Below, piece by piece: positions 7,057 through 17,200 of a stretch of 64,000 nucleotides of DNA. The position numbers were made by a program, and so were the translations under genes. This stretch comes from Ilumatobacter coccineus YM16-304 (lineage in GTDB: Bacteria > Actinomycetota > Acidimicrobiia > Acidimicrobiales > Ilumatobacteraceae). The stretch covers positions 1,488,001-1,552,000 of the forward strand of contig NC_020520.1 in assembly GCF_000348785.1 (NCBI RefSeq), given 5' to 3'. How positions within the stretch are numbered: the stretch's first letter is position 1; every line of letters starts with the position of its first letter. The notes beneath the pieces were generated by a model. That model saw only the letters and a program-made list of their open reading frames with translations. It did no database searches and was not told the origin of the DNA.

Positions 7057-10000
7057 CTATGCCGTCGGCGGGAGCTTGTGCGTTTCGACGCCTTCGAGCA
7101 GTGCGACAAGTGAGCCGGTTGCCGATCGGATCGAGATGTCGCAGGCGACCATGGTGGCGGTGGCACGCCGTCCGGTGACCGTGGCGGCGTACGGACCCCG
7201 GCCGGGGGCATCGAACACGCGGACGCTACCGATGGCAGTGGGGAGCGAAGGGCCACCGAGTTGCCGGTCGGTCCAGAGCAGGGCGAGTTGCAGCGCGCCG
7301 TCGAGGAGGGCCGGATCGGTCGCCCACGGCTCGTCGGGCCACCCGGCTTCGTGGAGTCCGGAGAGTTCGGCGTCGAGGCCGGTTGCCGAGACCGACGAGA
7401 CGTTCTCGATGACCTGGAAGGCCGGACCGTGGAACAGGATCTCGCCGCCATAGATCTCACCGGTCCAGGTCTCACCGGGCTCGGACTCCGCCGCCGGCTC
7501 GAACGCGGCATGGCGAGGCGGCTCGGGGGTGAGTTCGGCGTTGCACCGGTAGTGGACTCGGCCGGTCGCCGCGTCGGTGAGTTCGAGCGCGAGCGTGCGG
7601 CCGTCGGCGGTCTCGGTCGACGTTCGGACCGATGCCCCGAGGTCGAGGTGGCCGCCGGTGTCATACCCGTCGACGACGAGGCCGCTGAGGACTCGGAGGT
7701 CGGTCAACCGTGCGAGATGCAGCCCGCTGGCCTGTGCGTTCGCCAACCGGGTGAACCATTCGAGCACCAGCACCACCGGTACGACGGGCGTGCCGTCGAT
7801 CGCGTGGTCGACGAGCTGCGGGTACCGCTCACGGTCGACCGTGATCGCGAGCGGGATCTCGAGCGTGTCGGTGACCAGCCGCATGCCCATGTTCGACACC
7901 TCGTAGATGCGCAGGCCGTCGCACCACAGCGATCCGGCGCCGATCACGAACGGACCATGGTCGTCGACGCCGACCTCGGTGATCTCCATCACCGTGGTGA
8001 TCGCCGAGTTCTTCGGGGTGACCTGGCCGCGGTAGGTCCACGTCATCGGTGCGCCGAGCAGGATCGGCTCGAAACGGGCGTCGGTGAGGCCCGCGTCCAT
8101 GTCGGTGTCGAGCATGAAGAACTGCAGCAGCTGGAGCAGCGCTTCGATGCCGAGCGAGCCGGGCTGCACCGGATCCTGGAAGAAGTGGGCCTTGAAGAAC
8201 CACTCGGAGACGTCGACGTCCTTCTCGCCGACGACCACACCCAGACCATCTGCCCCAGCACCTCGGAGATGCGTGGCGCGATCGAGCATCAGCAGCATGT
8301 CGCCGGCGAGGCGAGCAGAACCCGAGCAGTACCGTTCCGGTCGCAACGTCAGATCGGTCGTGGTGCTGTCGCTGCCATCGGCCAGCGCGAGCGTGGCTCG
8401 GTGAGCGTCGGTGATCGGCAGGCCGACCTGGTCTTCGAACGCTGCAGGCGGGAAGAACCCGAACACCGTGGACATCGTGTAGACGACGCGATCGCCGAGC
8501 GAGCACTCCACCTCGAATCCTTCGACGATCATGCCGCCGGCGCGTGACACGCTGGTGAGTTCGACTCGGGTGGTGAGAGTGCCGGAGGTGCGGGTGAGTT
8601 CGCTCACGAGCGTGCCGGTGCCGTCGAGGTTGCGGAACAGCATGTCGTCGGTGCTGTCGGTGACCGACCCGACGGCCGACGCCACCCAGCCACACGGTTG
8701 CAACGCGGCTTCGAGCAGCACCGCGTACGGCATGACTTCCGCACCGTTCTCGTCGAAGTACCAGGCGTCGTCGGGGATGTCGTAGTCGCAGACGATCTTC
8801 ATGCCGGCTCTGCAGTCGTCGAGTTCGCCGTCGATGCTCGTCACGCGACTGATGAAGTGGTACGGCTCGCCCGGCAGGCGCGGCGAGCGCCTGGTCGGGT
8901 CGAAGTCGGCATACATCGACCCGAACGCGTCCGACGGCTTGCCCCACGCACACGAGATCATCGCCTTCCAGTCGAACGGGAAGCCGTGGGCGTCGGTGGC
9001 GACGACCACCTCGGTGGCGGGCGCGGCGACAGGTCGTTCGGCGACCTCGGGCATCGTGGTGAGCGGCCAGCCCGGAACGAGCTCGACGCCGATCCGATGC
9101 GCGTGGAACGCCGGCTTGCCATCGACGAAACCGAGCACGTCGCAGATGATCGTCGGATGCGGCCCGTCCCAGATCTCCTCGACGTACAGCTCGTACGCCA
9201 TCTGCTCGGTCTGCGGGTTGATCTCACCACGACACTTCAGCTCGAAGGGCTGCTCGGGCAACGGCTGGAAGCGCCACCCGTCGGCGCGGGCGGTGTGGCC
9301 GGTTGCTGCGAGATAGAACGACATCGCCTCGATGCACGCTTCGACCATGAAGTTGCCGGGCATGCACGGGTCGTTCTTGAAGTGTCCATCGAAGAACCAG
9401 GCGTCGTCGGCCACGGTGGTCTCGCAGCGCATGAACCCACGCCCCCACGGCCCGCCTCGCGGATCGAACTCGGTGACCTCGTCGATGAACAGTTGGTCGC
9501 CGGCCTGGATGGTGGGGGTGCGGGTGTGGGTGTGGGCCCATTCGAAACCCGGTCCGAAGCAGTCGACGACGCGGCCTTCGCTGAAGGCACGCACCTCGTC
9601 GCGCCCGAACGACCGCTTCGTGCCGTCGATGACCGGAGGATCGACGCGAGCATCGGCTCGAAGTGCTGACGCCCCGGACTCGGGAGTCCAGAGCGCGCCC
9701 TGGGCGTCTCGGAGTTCCTGGCCGGTGAAGAACCCGGCCTGCGCGTCGCGGACGGTCAGCCGTCGTGCCCCGTCGACGATGCAGTCGTACTCGAAGAAGA
9801 AGAGCCGGATGTCGCCGTGCTTCGCGTGCCCGGTGATGCGGATCTCGTACTCGAGCGTGTCGCCGGCCGTCGGCAGGTCGCCGTGGTACACGAGGGTGCA
9901 ACCGAGGAGTCGGTAGGCGCGCTCGCCCTGATTGAGCAAGTCGATGCCCATGTAGCTGATCAGCAGCAGGTCGGCTTGGCCCGATTCGATCATGAACCCG

Positions 10001-13000
10001 GCGGGCATGTAGCCGCCGTTGAGATACCAGGCATCGCGTTCGACGTCGGTCTCGGTCCAGATGGTGCCAGTGCCGAGCACGCCCGGCTCGGCATCGAGGC
10101 CGGTGACCCGGTCGGCGAGGAGCAGCGGCGGTTCCGGCATGCGGCACTGGATGGCGTACTGGTCCTGCGGCTCGAACATCGGTCCGAACAGCTCGGAGAT
10201 CCGGCCCGACGAGTGGATCTGCAGCTGGGTTTTGTCCCACTTCGGTCCGGGCAGCGTCGGCACGGCTGGCGGAGGTGGCGCGGCTGGTGGGGGCGGCTCG
10301 TCGACCGCGATCCTCAGGCCGTTGTGCGTGAGGAGGGCGAGCGAGTTGCCGCGGGTGGCCAGGAAGCGCTCGTGCATCGCCGCTTGCTGGGCCACGAACG
10401 CATCGTGCAGTTCGGTCATCGCCGTGATCTGCGCGAGGAGTGTCGCTGCCGCACCGGTCGGCTCGGCGGTCGGCGGCGGTGTGACCGTGGCGAAGACCGA
10501 CGGGAGCGTGGGCGCCGGTGGCATCGGCTGCAGCTGCTGCGCGGGTGGCGCCGGGAGGCGGGCCGGTTCGGGATGGGCCGGGAACGACATCACCGGGCCG
10601 TCGTGCGTGACCTCCGACGGCTCGGCGGGTCGAAGACGTTCGGTGAGCGCCTCGTGGTCGACAGCGATGCCGGCGGCGACGAGGGCGGCACACACTTCGA
10701 AGATCTGCTCGATGTCGCTGTCGCGTCGGTCGAGATGTACGGCCAGCACGTCGTGGCCGTCGAGGATCTCGTTGATGAAGTTGCTGCAGGCGCTCGACGG
10801 GCCGTGTTCGACGAAGACCCGGACTCCGTCGTCGTACGCGGCGCGAATGGTCGCAGGGAAGTCGACGGTGTTCTCCGCTTGTGCCGTGATCGCCTCGGCG
10901 CAGGCCTCGGTGCTCACGTCGTAGGCGCCGCCGACGCCGTTCGAGTAGAACCGGACGCCCTCGGCAGGCGTGACCTGCCGGGTGTGTACCGCGAGCCAGG
11001 GTTCGTGGAACGCGGCGCGCACCTCCGGAACGTGGCAGGCCAGGTTGTAGCCGACCGGTCGGCAGCGCTGCGTTCCGAACTCCTCGACGAGTCGTCGACA
11101 CAACCCGGCGTCGCCGCTGATCACGACGTCGCGTGCCGTGTTGATGAGCATCAGGTGCACGTGCGGCTCGTCGGCGATCGCGGCGCGCACGTCGTCGACC
11201 GGCGCGAGGATGTTCCACACCGCCCAGTCGACGTGGTCGACCTCCCACGCTCGGGCGACGGCCGCGAACTCGACACCGATCTCGCGGTCGAGCATGCCGG
11301 TGTCGACGATTTCGCGACGCATGGCGTCCATGTCGGTCCAGACACCGAATGCGTACAGCGAGTTGGTCTCGCCCGACGAGTAGCCGATGGCGGCCGTCGG
11401 ACGCAGCCCGAGCAGCCCGAGCGTCAGCTGAGCGTGCGCCTGGCTGAGCAGTGCGGTGCCCCACAGGTAGTCGGCGGGGAGCGGCTCGTGGGCGGGGTCG
11501 TGGACCCACCGCGACACGTCGCCGAGCGGGAAGTGCGTGGAGATCGGCGTGGCCAACTCGGGAAGCGCACGGAGCAGCTGTGTGCCCATGCCGTGATAGG
11601 CCGCTCCGCCGGCGGTGAACACGAACGCCATCTCGCCGTCGAGCGGAGTCGAGCGGTAGCTGATCCCCGAGCCGGCGGGACGGCCGTCGGCGATGTGCCG
11701 GCGGGCACGCTCGGCACGCTCGGCGAACTGCTCCTCGCTGTCGGCGACGATCACGAGTCGAGCGGGGCCCACATCGGATGCTCGGCCGCTGTCGAGTGCC
11801 GCCAGCACGGACGCAGCATCGGTTCCGGAGAACACGTGCAGCTTCGGTGGTGCGGTGCGGCTGGGCGCACGGTGGTCGCTCGCCTCGGCCAGCAGGATCG
11901 AGCGCGGCACGATCCCGTCGATGGCGGCGGTCTCGACCGACACGGTTCTCGGTCCGGCACCGTCGGGGAGCCCGCTGCCCGATTCCGGGTTCGAGGCGAG
12001 CAACGGTGCGCCTCCGACGGTGGTCCGATGTCGAAGCGCCACGGCAGCGGCAGCGACGTGTACCAGGCCCGACGCTGCGTGCGCGTGTCCGAACAGATCG
12101 GTCACGTGGGCGTCGAGGCGCAGGTCGCCGGTGGTGTCGACCTGGTCGTCGCAGATCACGGCATGGATCGTGTTGCCGTCGCGTTCGGCATCGTCGAGTC
12201 GTTTGACGACCAGCATCACGGCAGCGTCACCGGGAGGTCGGGACACGTCGTCGATCAGGTCGGTAGCGGCGCGATGGGCGGGGTCGCAGGAGAGGTCGAC
12301 TGCGCCGACGAGTGCCGCGTCGATGTCGCCGACTCGAAGGGACCGGACGGCGAGCCCGAGCGCGTCGAGTCCGCTGTGCTCCTCGGCGCTGACCGTGAAG
12401 CTGGGGCCGGCGACGTCGAACTGACTGTTGAGCCGGTTGGCCACGAGGTTCGGCATCGTGCCGAGCACGCCGGGAGCGCCGAGCGCGGGTCCGATCGCGT
12501 CGCGCGCCTCGGCGACCCAGTCGGCGTCGTGACCGAGCTTCCGAGCCAGCGTGGCGACACGCCAGCGGATTCCGAAGCGCGCCGCTTGCGGGTCGGTGCC
12601 CATGCCGACGTACACCCCGGTCCGGTCGCGGGGGAGCGTCCCCGACTCGTCGAGCGCCTCGTCGGCGACCTGGAGCATCGCGAGCTGCTGCGCGAGCGCA
12701 GCCTTCAGGTCGTTGGGCGGGAACTTCTGTGCGGCGAGGCGCAGTTCGATGTCGGGCATGCGGCCGAGCCCGTCGTCGTCGAGGCACGATGTGGCATCGA
12801 TGATCGCGTCGGTGAACGCCTCGCGTCCGACGGCCGATGCGGCAGTGATGCCGATGCCGACGATCGCGATCGGGCACGCAGCCCGGGGTTCGTCGGCGAC
12901 TCGTCCGACGAGCGCCGCCGCCGACGCGGGTTCTTCGATGACGAGGTGCGCGTTGTTGCCGCCGAAGCCGAACGCCGACACGCCGGCCCGCAACACGCCG

Positions 13001-14256
13001 TCGGGGCTGTCGTCGCGGTTCCAGGGCTCGGCGTCGCGGAGCACGCGGAACGGCGATCGGTCGAGCGCGTCGATGGTCTGCTCGACGTGCAGCGTCGGTG
13101 GCCGAACCTGGTGGCGCATCGCCTCGATCACCTTGATCACGCCGGCGACACCTGCGGCGGTGATGAGGTGTCCGGTGTTCGACTTCAGCGATCCGATCGG
13201 CACGTCGCGGCACTCGCCGTAGACCTGTGCGCTCGACTCGAGTTCGGTGGCGTCACCGATCGGGGTGCCTGTGGCGTGACATTCGAGCAGCGTCACATCG
13301 GTCGGGTCGAGGCCGGCCACCTCGAACGCTTCGCTCATCGCTCGGACCTGGCCGTCGCTCGACGGCACCAACATCCCGCGGCCTCGCCCGTCGTTCGACA
13401 AGCCGACACCGCGGATGATGCCGTGGATCGTGTCACCGTCGGCGACGGCGTCGTCGAGGCGGCGCAGCGTGACGAATCCGCAGCCTTCGGCGGGGACGAG
13501 CCCGTCGGCATCGGGATGGAACGGCCGCGACCGACCGGTGCGGCTCAACGCGTTGAGCGCCGTGAATCCCTCGTGGATGAACAGGTCGTCGGCGCAGTTG
13601 ACCGCTCCGGCGAGCATGAGATCAGCGGTGCCGTGGTGGAGGCGGTCACAGGCCAGCTTGATCGCGTACAGGCTGCTCGCACATGCCGCATCCAGGGCGA
13701 ACGCGCCTCGCCCCAATCCGAGGGCTCGTTCGAGCAACAGGGCGGGCAGGCCCGACGTGAAGCGATTCCGGGCACCGGCGAGGTCGATGGCGCCATCGCG
13801 CGATGCGACGCCGAGGTCGCGGAGCGTCACGGCTTCGACGAAGTCGGCCATGCCCGCCGACGGGAACGACAGGTTGCCGAAGATCGCGCCGAAGCGAGCC
13901 GGATCGAGCCCGTCGTGCCCCGCGTCGCGCAGCGCTTCGCGCGCTGTGTGGAACGTCCACTGGAACACGGGGTCGAGCGAGCGGATCTCGTCGGCCGGGA
14001 TCTCGAATCCGGTGGGATCGAAGACCGCGTCGAAGTCGTGGACGTAGCCGCCTCGATCCGACCAGGTCCGGTCGGTGCTGTCGGTACCGGTGGCGTCGCA
14101 CATGACGTCGGCGGGGTCCATTTTCCACCGGTCGGCGGGGACGCGTGAGATCAGATCGTCGCCGGCGGCCACACGATCCCAGAGCGCGGTCGGCGACAGC
14201 GCACCGGGCAGCACGCAGGCGCGACCGACAATTGCGATCGGCGCGAATCGGCTCAT
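7057..14256 (-). CDS. PUFA/secondary-lipid synthase subunit: KS-CLF-AT-DH-DH-PKS-type DH (PfaC-like)
   Basis: A 2399-aa multidomain synthase. Domains: ketosynthase 5-445 (C192 in DAACASS, H327, H363); chain-length-factor-like KS about 462-790, with Glu626 where the Cys should be; acyltransferase about 870-1190 (GYSSGE, S960; H1075); Ala/Pro linker to about 1335; two FabA-type double hot-dog dehydratases about 1380-1730 (H1625 in GHFKNDP) and about 1790-2125 (H2024 in AHFFQDP); C-terminal polyketide-type dehydratase about 2140-2397 (H2151 in HxxxGxxxxP, D2319 in DxxxQ). Marine PfaC is KS-CLF-DH-DH; the added AT recalls myxobacterial Pfa3, but no AGPAT is present. GAGGG precedes the ATG by about 8 nt. 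It starts 27 nt after the pfaA-like gene, so it is the third gene of one operon. Confidence 0.9.
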   Translation of the reverse strand: MSRFAPIAIVGRACVLPGALSPTALWDRVAAGDDLISRVPADRWKMDPADVMCDATGTDSTDRTWSDRGGYVHDFDAVFDPTGFEIPADEIRSLDPVFQWTFHTAREALRDAGHDGLDPARFGAIFGNLSFPSAGMADFVEAVTLRDLGVASRDGAIDLAGARNRFTSGLPALLLERALGLGRGAFALDAACASSLYAIKLACDRLHHGTADLMLAGAVNCADDLFIHEGFTALNALSRTGRSRPFHPDADGLVPAEGCGFVTLRRLDDAVADGDTIHGIIRGVGLSNDGRGRGMLVPSSDGQVRAMSEAFEVAGLDPTDVTLLECHATGTPIGDATELESSAQVYGECRDVPIGSLKSNTGHLITAAGVAGVIKVIEAMRHQVRPPTLHVEQTIDALDRSPFRVLRDAEPWNRDDSPDGVLRAGVSAFGFGGNNAHLVIEEPASAAALVGRVADEPRAACPIAIVGIGITAASAVGREAFTDAIIDATSCLDDDGLGRMPDIELRLAAQKFPPNDLKAALAQQLAMLQVADEALDESGTLPRDRTGVYVGMGTDPQAARFGIRWRVATLARKLGHDADWVAEARDAIGPALGAPGVLGTMPNLVANRLNSQFDVAGPSFTVSAEEHSGLDALGLAVRSLRVGDIDAALVGAVDLSCDPAHRAATDLIDDVSRPPGDAAVMLVVKRLDDAERDGNTIHAVICDDQVDTTGDLRLDAHVTDLFGHAHAASGLVHVAAAAVALRHRTTVGGAPLLASNPESGSGLPDGAGPRTVSVETAAIDGIVPRSILLAEASDHRAPSRTAPPKLHVFSGTDAASVLAALDSGRASDVGPARLVIVADSEEQFAERAERARRHIADGRPAGSGISYRSTPLDGEMAFVFTAGGAAYHGMGTQLLRALPELATPISTHFPLGDVSRWVHDPAHEPLPADYLWGTALLSQAHAQLTLGLLGLRPTAAIGYSSGETNSLYAFGVWTDMDAMRREIVDTGMLDREIGVEFAAVARAWEVDHVDWAVWNILAPVDDVRAAIADEPHVHLMLINTARDVVISGDAGLCRRLVEEFGTQRCRPVGYNLACHVPEVRAAFHEPWLAVHTRQVTPAEGVRFYSNGVGGAYDVSTEACAEAITAQAENTVDFPATIRAAYDDGVRVFVEHGPSSACSNFINEILDGHDVLAVHLDRRDSDIEQIFEVCAALVAAGIAVDHEALTERLRPAEPSEVTHDGPVMSFPAHPEPARLPAPPAQQLQPMPPAPTLPSVFATVTPPPTAEPTGAAATLLAQITAMTELHDAFVAQQAAMHERFLATRGNSLALLTHNGLRIAVDEPPPPAAPPPPAVPTLPGPKWDKTQLQIHSSGRISELFGPMFEPQDQYAIQCRMPEPPLLLADRVTGLDAEPGVLGTGTIWTETDVERDAWYLNGGYMPAGFMIESGQADLLLISYMGIDLLNQGERAYRLLGCTLVYHGDLPTAGDTLEYEIRITGHAKHGDIRLFFFEYDCIVDGARRLTVRDAQAGFFTGQELRDAQGALWTPESGASALRADARVDPPVIDGTKRSFGRDEVRAFSEGRVVDCFGPGFEWAHTHTRTPTIQAGDQLFIDEVTEFDPRGGPWGRGFMRCETTVADDAWFFDGHFKNDPCMPGNFMVEACIEAMSFYLAATGHTARADGWRFQPLPEQPFELKCRGEINPQTEQMAYELYVEEIWDGPHPTIICDVLGFVDGKPAFHAHRIGVELVPGWPLTTMPEVAERPVAAPATEVVVATDAHGFPFDWKAMISCAWGKPSDAFGSMYADFDPTRRSPRLPGEPYHFISRVTSIDGELDDCRAGMKIVCDYDIPDDAWYFDENGAEVMPYAVLLEAALQPCGWVASAVGSVTDSTDDMLFRNLDGTGTLVSELTRTSGTLTTRVELTSVSRAGGMIVEGFEVECSLGDRVVYTMSTVFGFFPPAAFEDQVGLPITDAHRATLALADGSDSTTTDLTLRPERYCSGSARLAGDMLLMLDRATHLRGAGADGLGVVVGEKDVDVSEWFFKAHFFQDPVQPGSLGIEALLQLLQFFMLDTDMDAGLTDARFEPILLGAPMTWTYRGQVTPKNSAITTVMEITEVGVDDHGPFVIGAGSLWCDGLRIYEVSNMGMRLVTDTLEIPLAITVDRERYPQLVDHAIDGTPVVPVVLVLEWFTRLANAQASGLHLARLTDLRVLSGLVVDGYDTGGHLDLGASVRTSTETADGRTLALELTDAATGRVHYRCNAELTPEPPRHAAFEPAAESEPGETWTGEIYGGEILFHGPAFQVIENVSSVSATGLDAELSGLHEAGWPDEPWATDPALLDGALQLALLWTDRQLGGPSLPTAIGSVRVFDAPGRGPYAATVTGRRATATMVACDISIRSATGSLVALLEGVETHKLPPTA

Positions 14257-14283
14257 CGGTGAGCCCTCACCGGCAGACCGAGG

Positions 14284-17200
14284 TCATGCACTGACCTGGG
14301 CGAGCGGCGCCGCAGTGGTCACCGAGGTGGTGAGCACCCCGCCACCGAGTACCACCTCGACCTGGTCGGACTGCGGGCTCGACAACTCGTCGACGAGCAT
14401 CTGCGCTCCGACCTGCAGGTCGATCAGTTCGACGCCCAGCGCCTCGAAGTGCCGCTTCAGTGTGGGCGTGACCATGCCTCCGGCCCAGGGGCCCCAGCCG
14501 AGCGACTTGACGAGGCATCGGTCGCCCCGTCGCGCTCGTTCGCTGATGGCGACCTTGTTGAGCACGTCGTTGGCCATCGCGTAGTCGGCCTGTCCGACGT
14601 TGCCGGTCCGCGCTGCGACCGACGAGAAGAGGCACAACACCTTCAGGTCGTCGGCAGCGGTCGCCGAGAGCAGGTTGCGGAGCCCGACCACCTTCGTGTC
14701 GAACACGCGGTCGAACTGGTCGGTCGTCTTCTCGACGATCAACTTGTCGGCGAGCACACCGGCACCGTGGACCACCGCGGTGATCGCCCCGATCTCGTTG
14801 CGGATCGCTGCCAGCGTCTGCTCCACGGCGGCGAGGTCGGTGATGTCGACGGCGCGGTAGTGCGCGGCGCCACCGGCGTGTTCGATCGCTGCGATCGTCG
14901 CTCGGATCTCACGGTTGGCCGTCACCTGGCCGACCACTCGGTCGAGTTCTGCAGGGGTCACGGTGTCGCCGGCAGCGGTCGCCGCGTCGAGCGCCGCCCG
15001 CTTGAGTTCGGCGTCGTCGATGGCGGCACGGAAGTGCTCGGGTTCGTCGCCGAGTCGTGAGCGGCCCAGCAGCACGAAGGTGGCCGAGGAACTCCGGGCC
15101 AGCTCGATCATGGTGGCCGCGGTGACGCCGCGCCCACCGCCCGACACGACCACCACGTCGGACGAGTCGAGCGGCAGCGTGCCGGGCTCGACGTCGATCG
15201 GTACTGCGCTGAGCACCGCTCGGCTGCCGTCGGCGGCGATGCCGACCTCGGGCGTGGGTCCGCCACCGAGGAGTTCGACGGCGATCGATGCGGCGATGGC
15301 TTCCGGGCTCCGCTGGCCGCGCTCGATGTCGATCGCTCGCACCGTCACGTCCGGCCACTCGAGGGCTGCGGTTCTGGCCAGCGCGGCGAGGCCGCTCGAC
15401 CAGACGTCGGTCGGGTGTGCGGCGGCGGACGTGCCGAAGGCGCCGTCCTGGCCGTCGACGAGGACGAGGAGTCCACCGTCGGCGGCGTTCGCTGCGAACG
15501 CCTGCGCGGTCTGGAACGCCTCGCGGTTGCGGGTGGCGGCTGCGGCGGCGTCGTCGACGGGCCGGAGATTGCCGAGGTGGATCACACCGCTGTGCGTGAG
15601 CGGGTCGTCGGTCGGGACGACGACGGTTCGCACGCCCTGGTCACCGAGCAGGGAGGCCAGCGCGGGTGCGACCCCGCCGCCGTCGTCGGTGATGGCGATC
15701 GTGCCGTCGGACAGGCCGGGTGTCGGGGCGTTGGCCATCGGGGCCGCCTCAGCGCGCACGACGAATCGCCCGAACGACGGTGTTGGCGCGGTGTCGAGTT
15801 GGTCGGTGAGGTAGTCGGTGATCTGGCCGAGGGTGGCGAGTCCGGCCATGACGCTGAGGTCGACGTCGGGGAGGTCGGGGACGAGGTCTTGCATGGCGCT
15901 GAGGATCTCGACGCGTTTGATGGAGTCGATGCCGAGGTCGGATTCGAGTTCCATGTCGCGGTCGAGCATGTCGGTGGGGTAGCCGGTGCGGTCGGAGACG
16001 ACGCCGAGGAGCAGTGCGGTCATGTCGGGCGCGTCGGCCGCTGCTGCCACCGGTGCCGGTGCCGGCGCGGTGTCGAGTTGGTCGGTGAGGTAGTCGGTGA
16101 TCTGGCCGAGGGTGGCGAGTCCGGCCATGACGCTGAGGTCGACGTCGGGGAGGTCGGGGATGAGGTCTTGCATGGCGCTGAGGATCTCGACGCGTTTGAT
16201 GGAGTCGATGCCGAGGTCGGATTCGAGTTCCATGTCGCGGTCGAGCATGTCGGTGGGGTAGCCGGTGCGGTCGGAGACGACGCCGAGGAGCAGTGCGGTC
16301 ATGTCGGGCGCGGCGGGCGCTGCTGCCACCGGTGCGGGTGCGGGTGCGGGTGCGGGTGCGGGGGCTGGTGCGGGTGTCGGTGCGGTGTCGAGTTGGTCGG
16401 TGAGGTAGTCGGTGATCTGGCCGAGGGTGGCGAGTCCGGCCATGACGCTGAGGTCGACGTCGGGGAGGTCGGGGACGAGGTCTTGCATGGCGCTGAGGAT
16501 CTCGACGCGTTTGATGGAGTCGATGCCGAGGTCGGATTCGAGTTCCATGTCGCGGTCGAGCATGTCGGTGGGGTAGCCGGTGCGGTCGGAGACGACGCCG
16601 AGGAGTAGTGCGGTCATGTCGGGTGCGTCGGCCGCTGCTGCCACCGGTGCCGGTGCCGGTGCCGGGGCTGGGGCTGGGGCTGGTGCGGGTGCCGGGGCTG
16701 GCGCGGGCGCTGGAGCTGGTGCGGCGACGCGTGGCGCCGGTACGGGTGCTGCGGGTGCTGGTGGCGCGATGTCGCTCACCTCGGCTCCCGCGAGTTGGCC
16801 GAGGACGGCGATGCCCTGTTGGGCGGCGTCGAGGAACGCGCTGTGGGCCTGCGCCATCGTGTTCAGGTACGCCGTGTGCGCGGCAGCGGTCTGTTGCTGC
16901 GCGTTCTGATACGCCGCGAGCACGGCGGCGTCGGGAGCCGCCGGTGCCGGTGCCGGTGCCGGTGCCGGGGCTGGTGCAGCCGTCGCTGGTGCCGGCGTGG
17001 CGGGTGCGGGTGTGGGTGGGACGGGAGCGGTCACGGGGTTGGCCTCGGCGAGTTCGGTGAGATCGTGGGGCGGATAGGGGCTGTCGTGGTTGGAACCGGC
17101 GATGGCGATGGCCAACTTCGGGGCCTCGGCGTCGTGCGGGTTCGGCAGGTCGCCGTACTCGTCCCACAGCGCACCGAAATCCATGTCGATGCCTGCCGCC

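Noticed and set aside
12270-12870. Second KS of the PfaC-like protein as a condensing enzyme
   Set aside because: The active-site Cys is replaced (E626) and the first catalytic His motif is missing, so it is treated as a chain-length factor.
9817-14148. Open frame of about 1443 codons on the plus strand
   Set aside because: It is antisense to the PfaC-like synthase, Arg/Val/Gly-rich with no recognisable domain; a high-GC shadow of the real gene.
15784-16626. CRISPR-like spaced repeats
   Set aside because: Units are about 250 bp, in frame, and encode ACP domains with LGIDSIK; spacers are Ala-Pro linkers.
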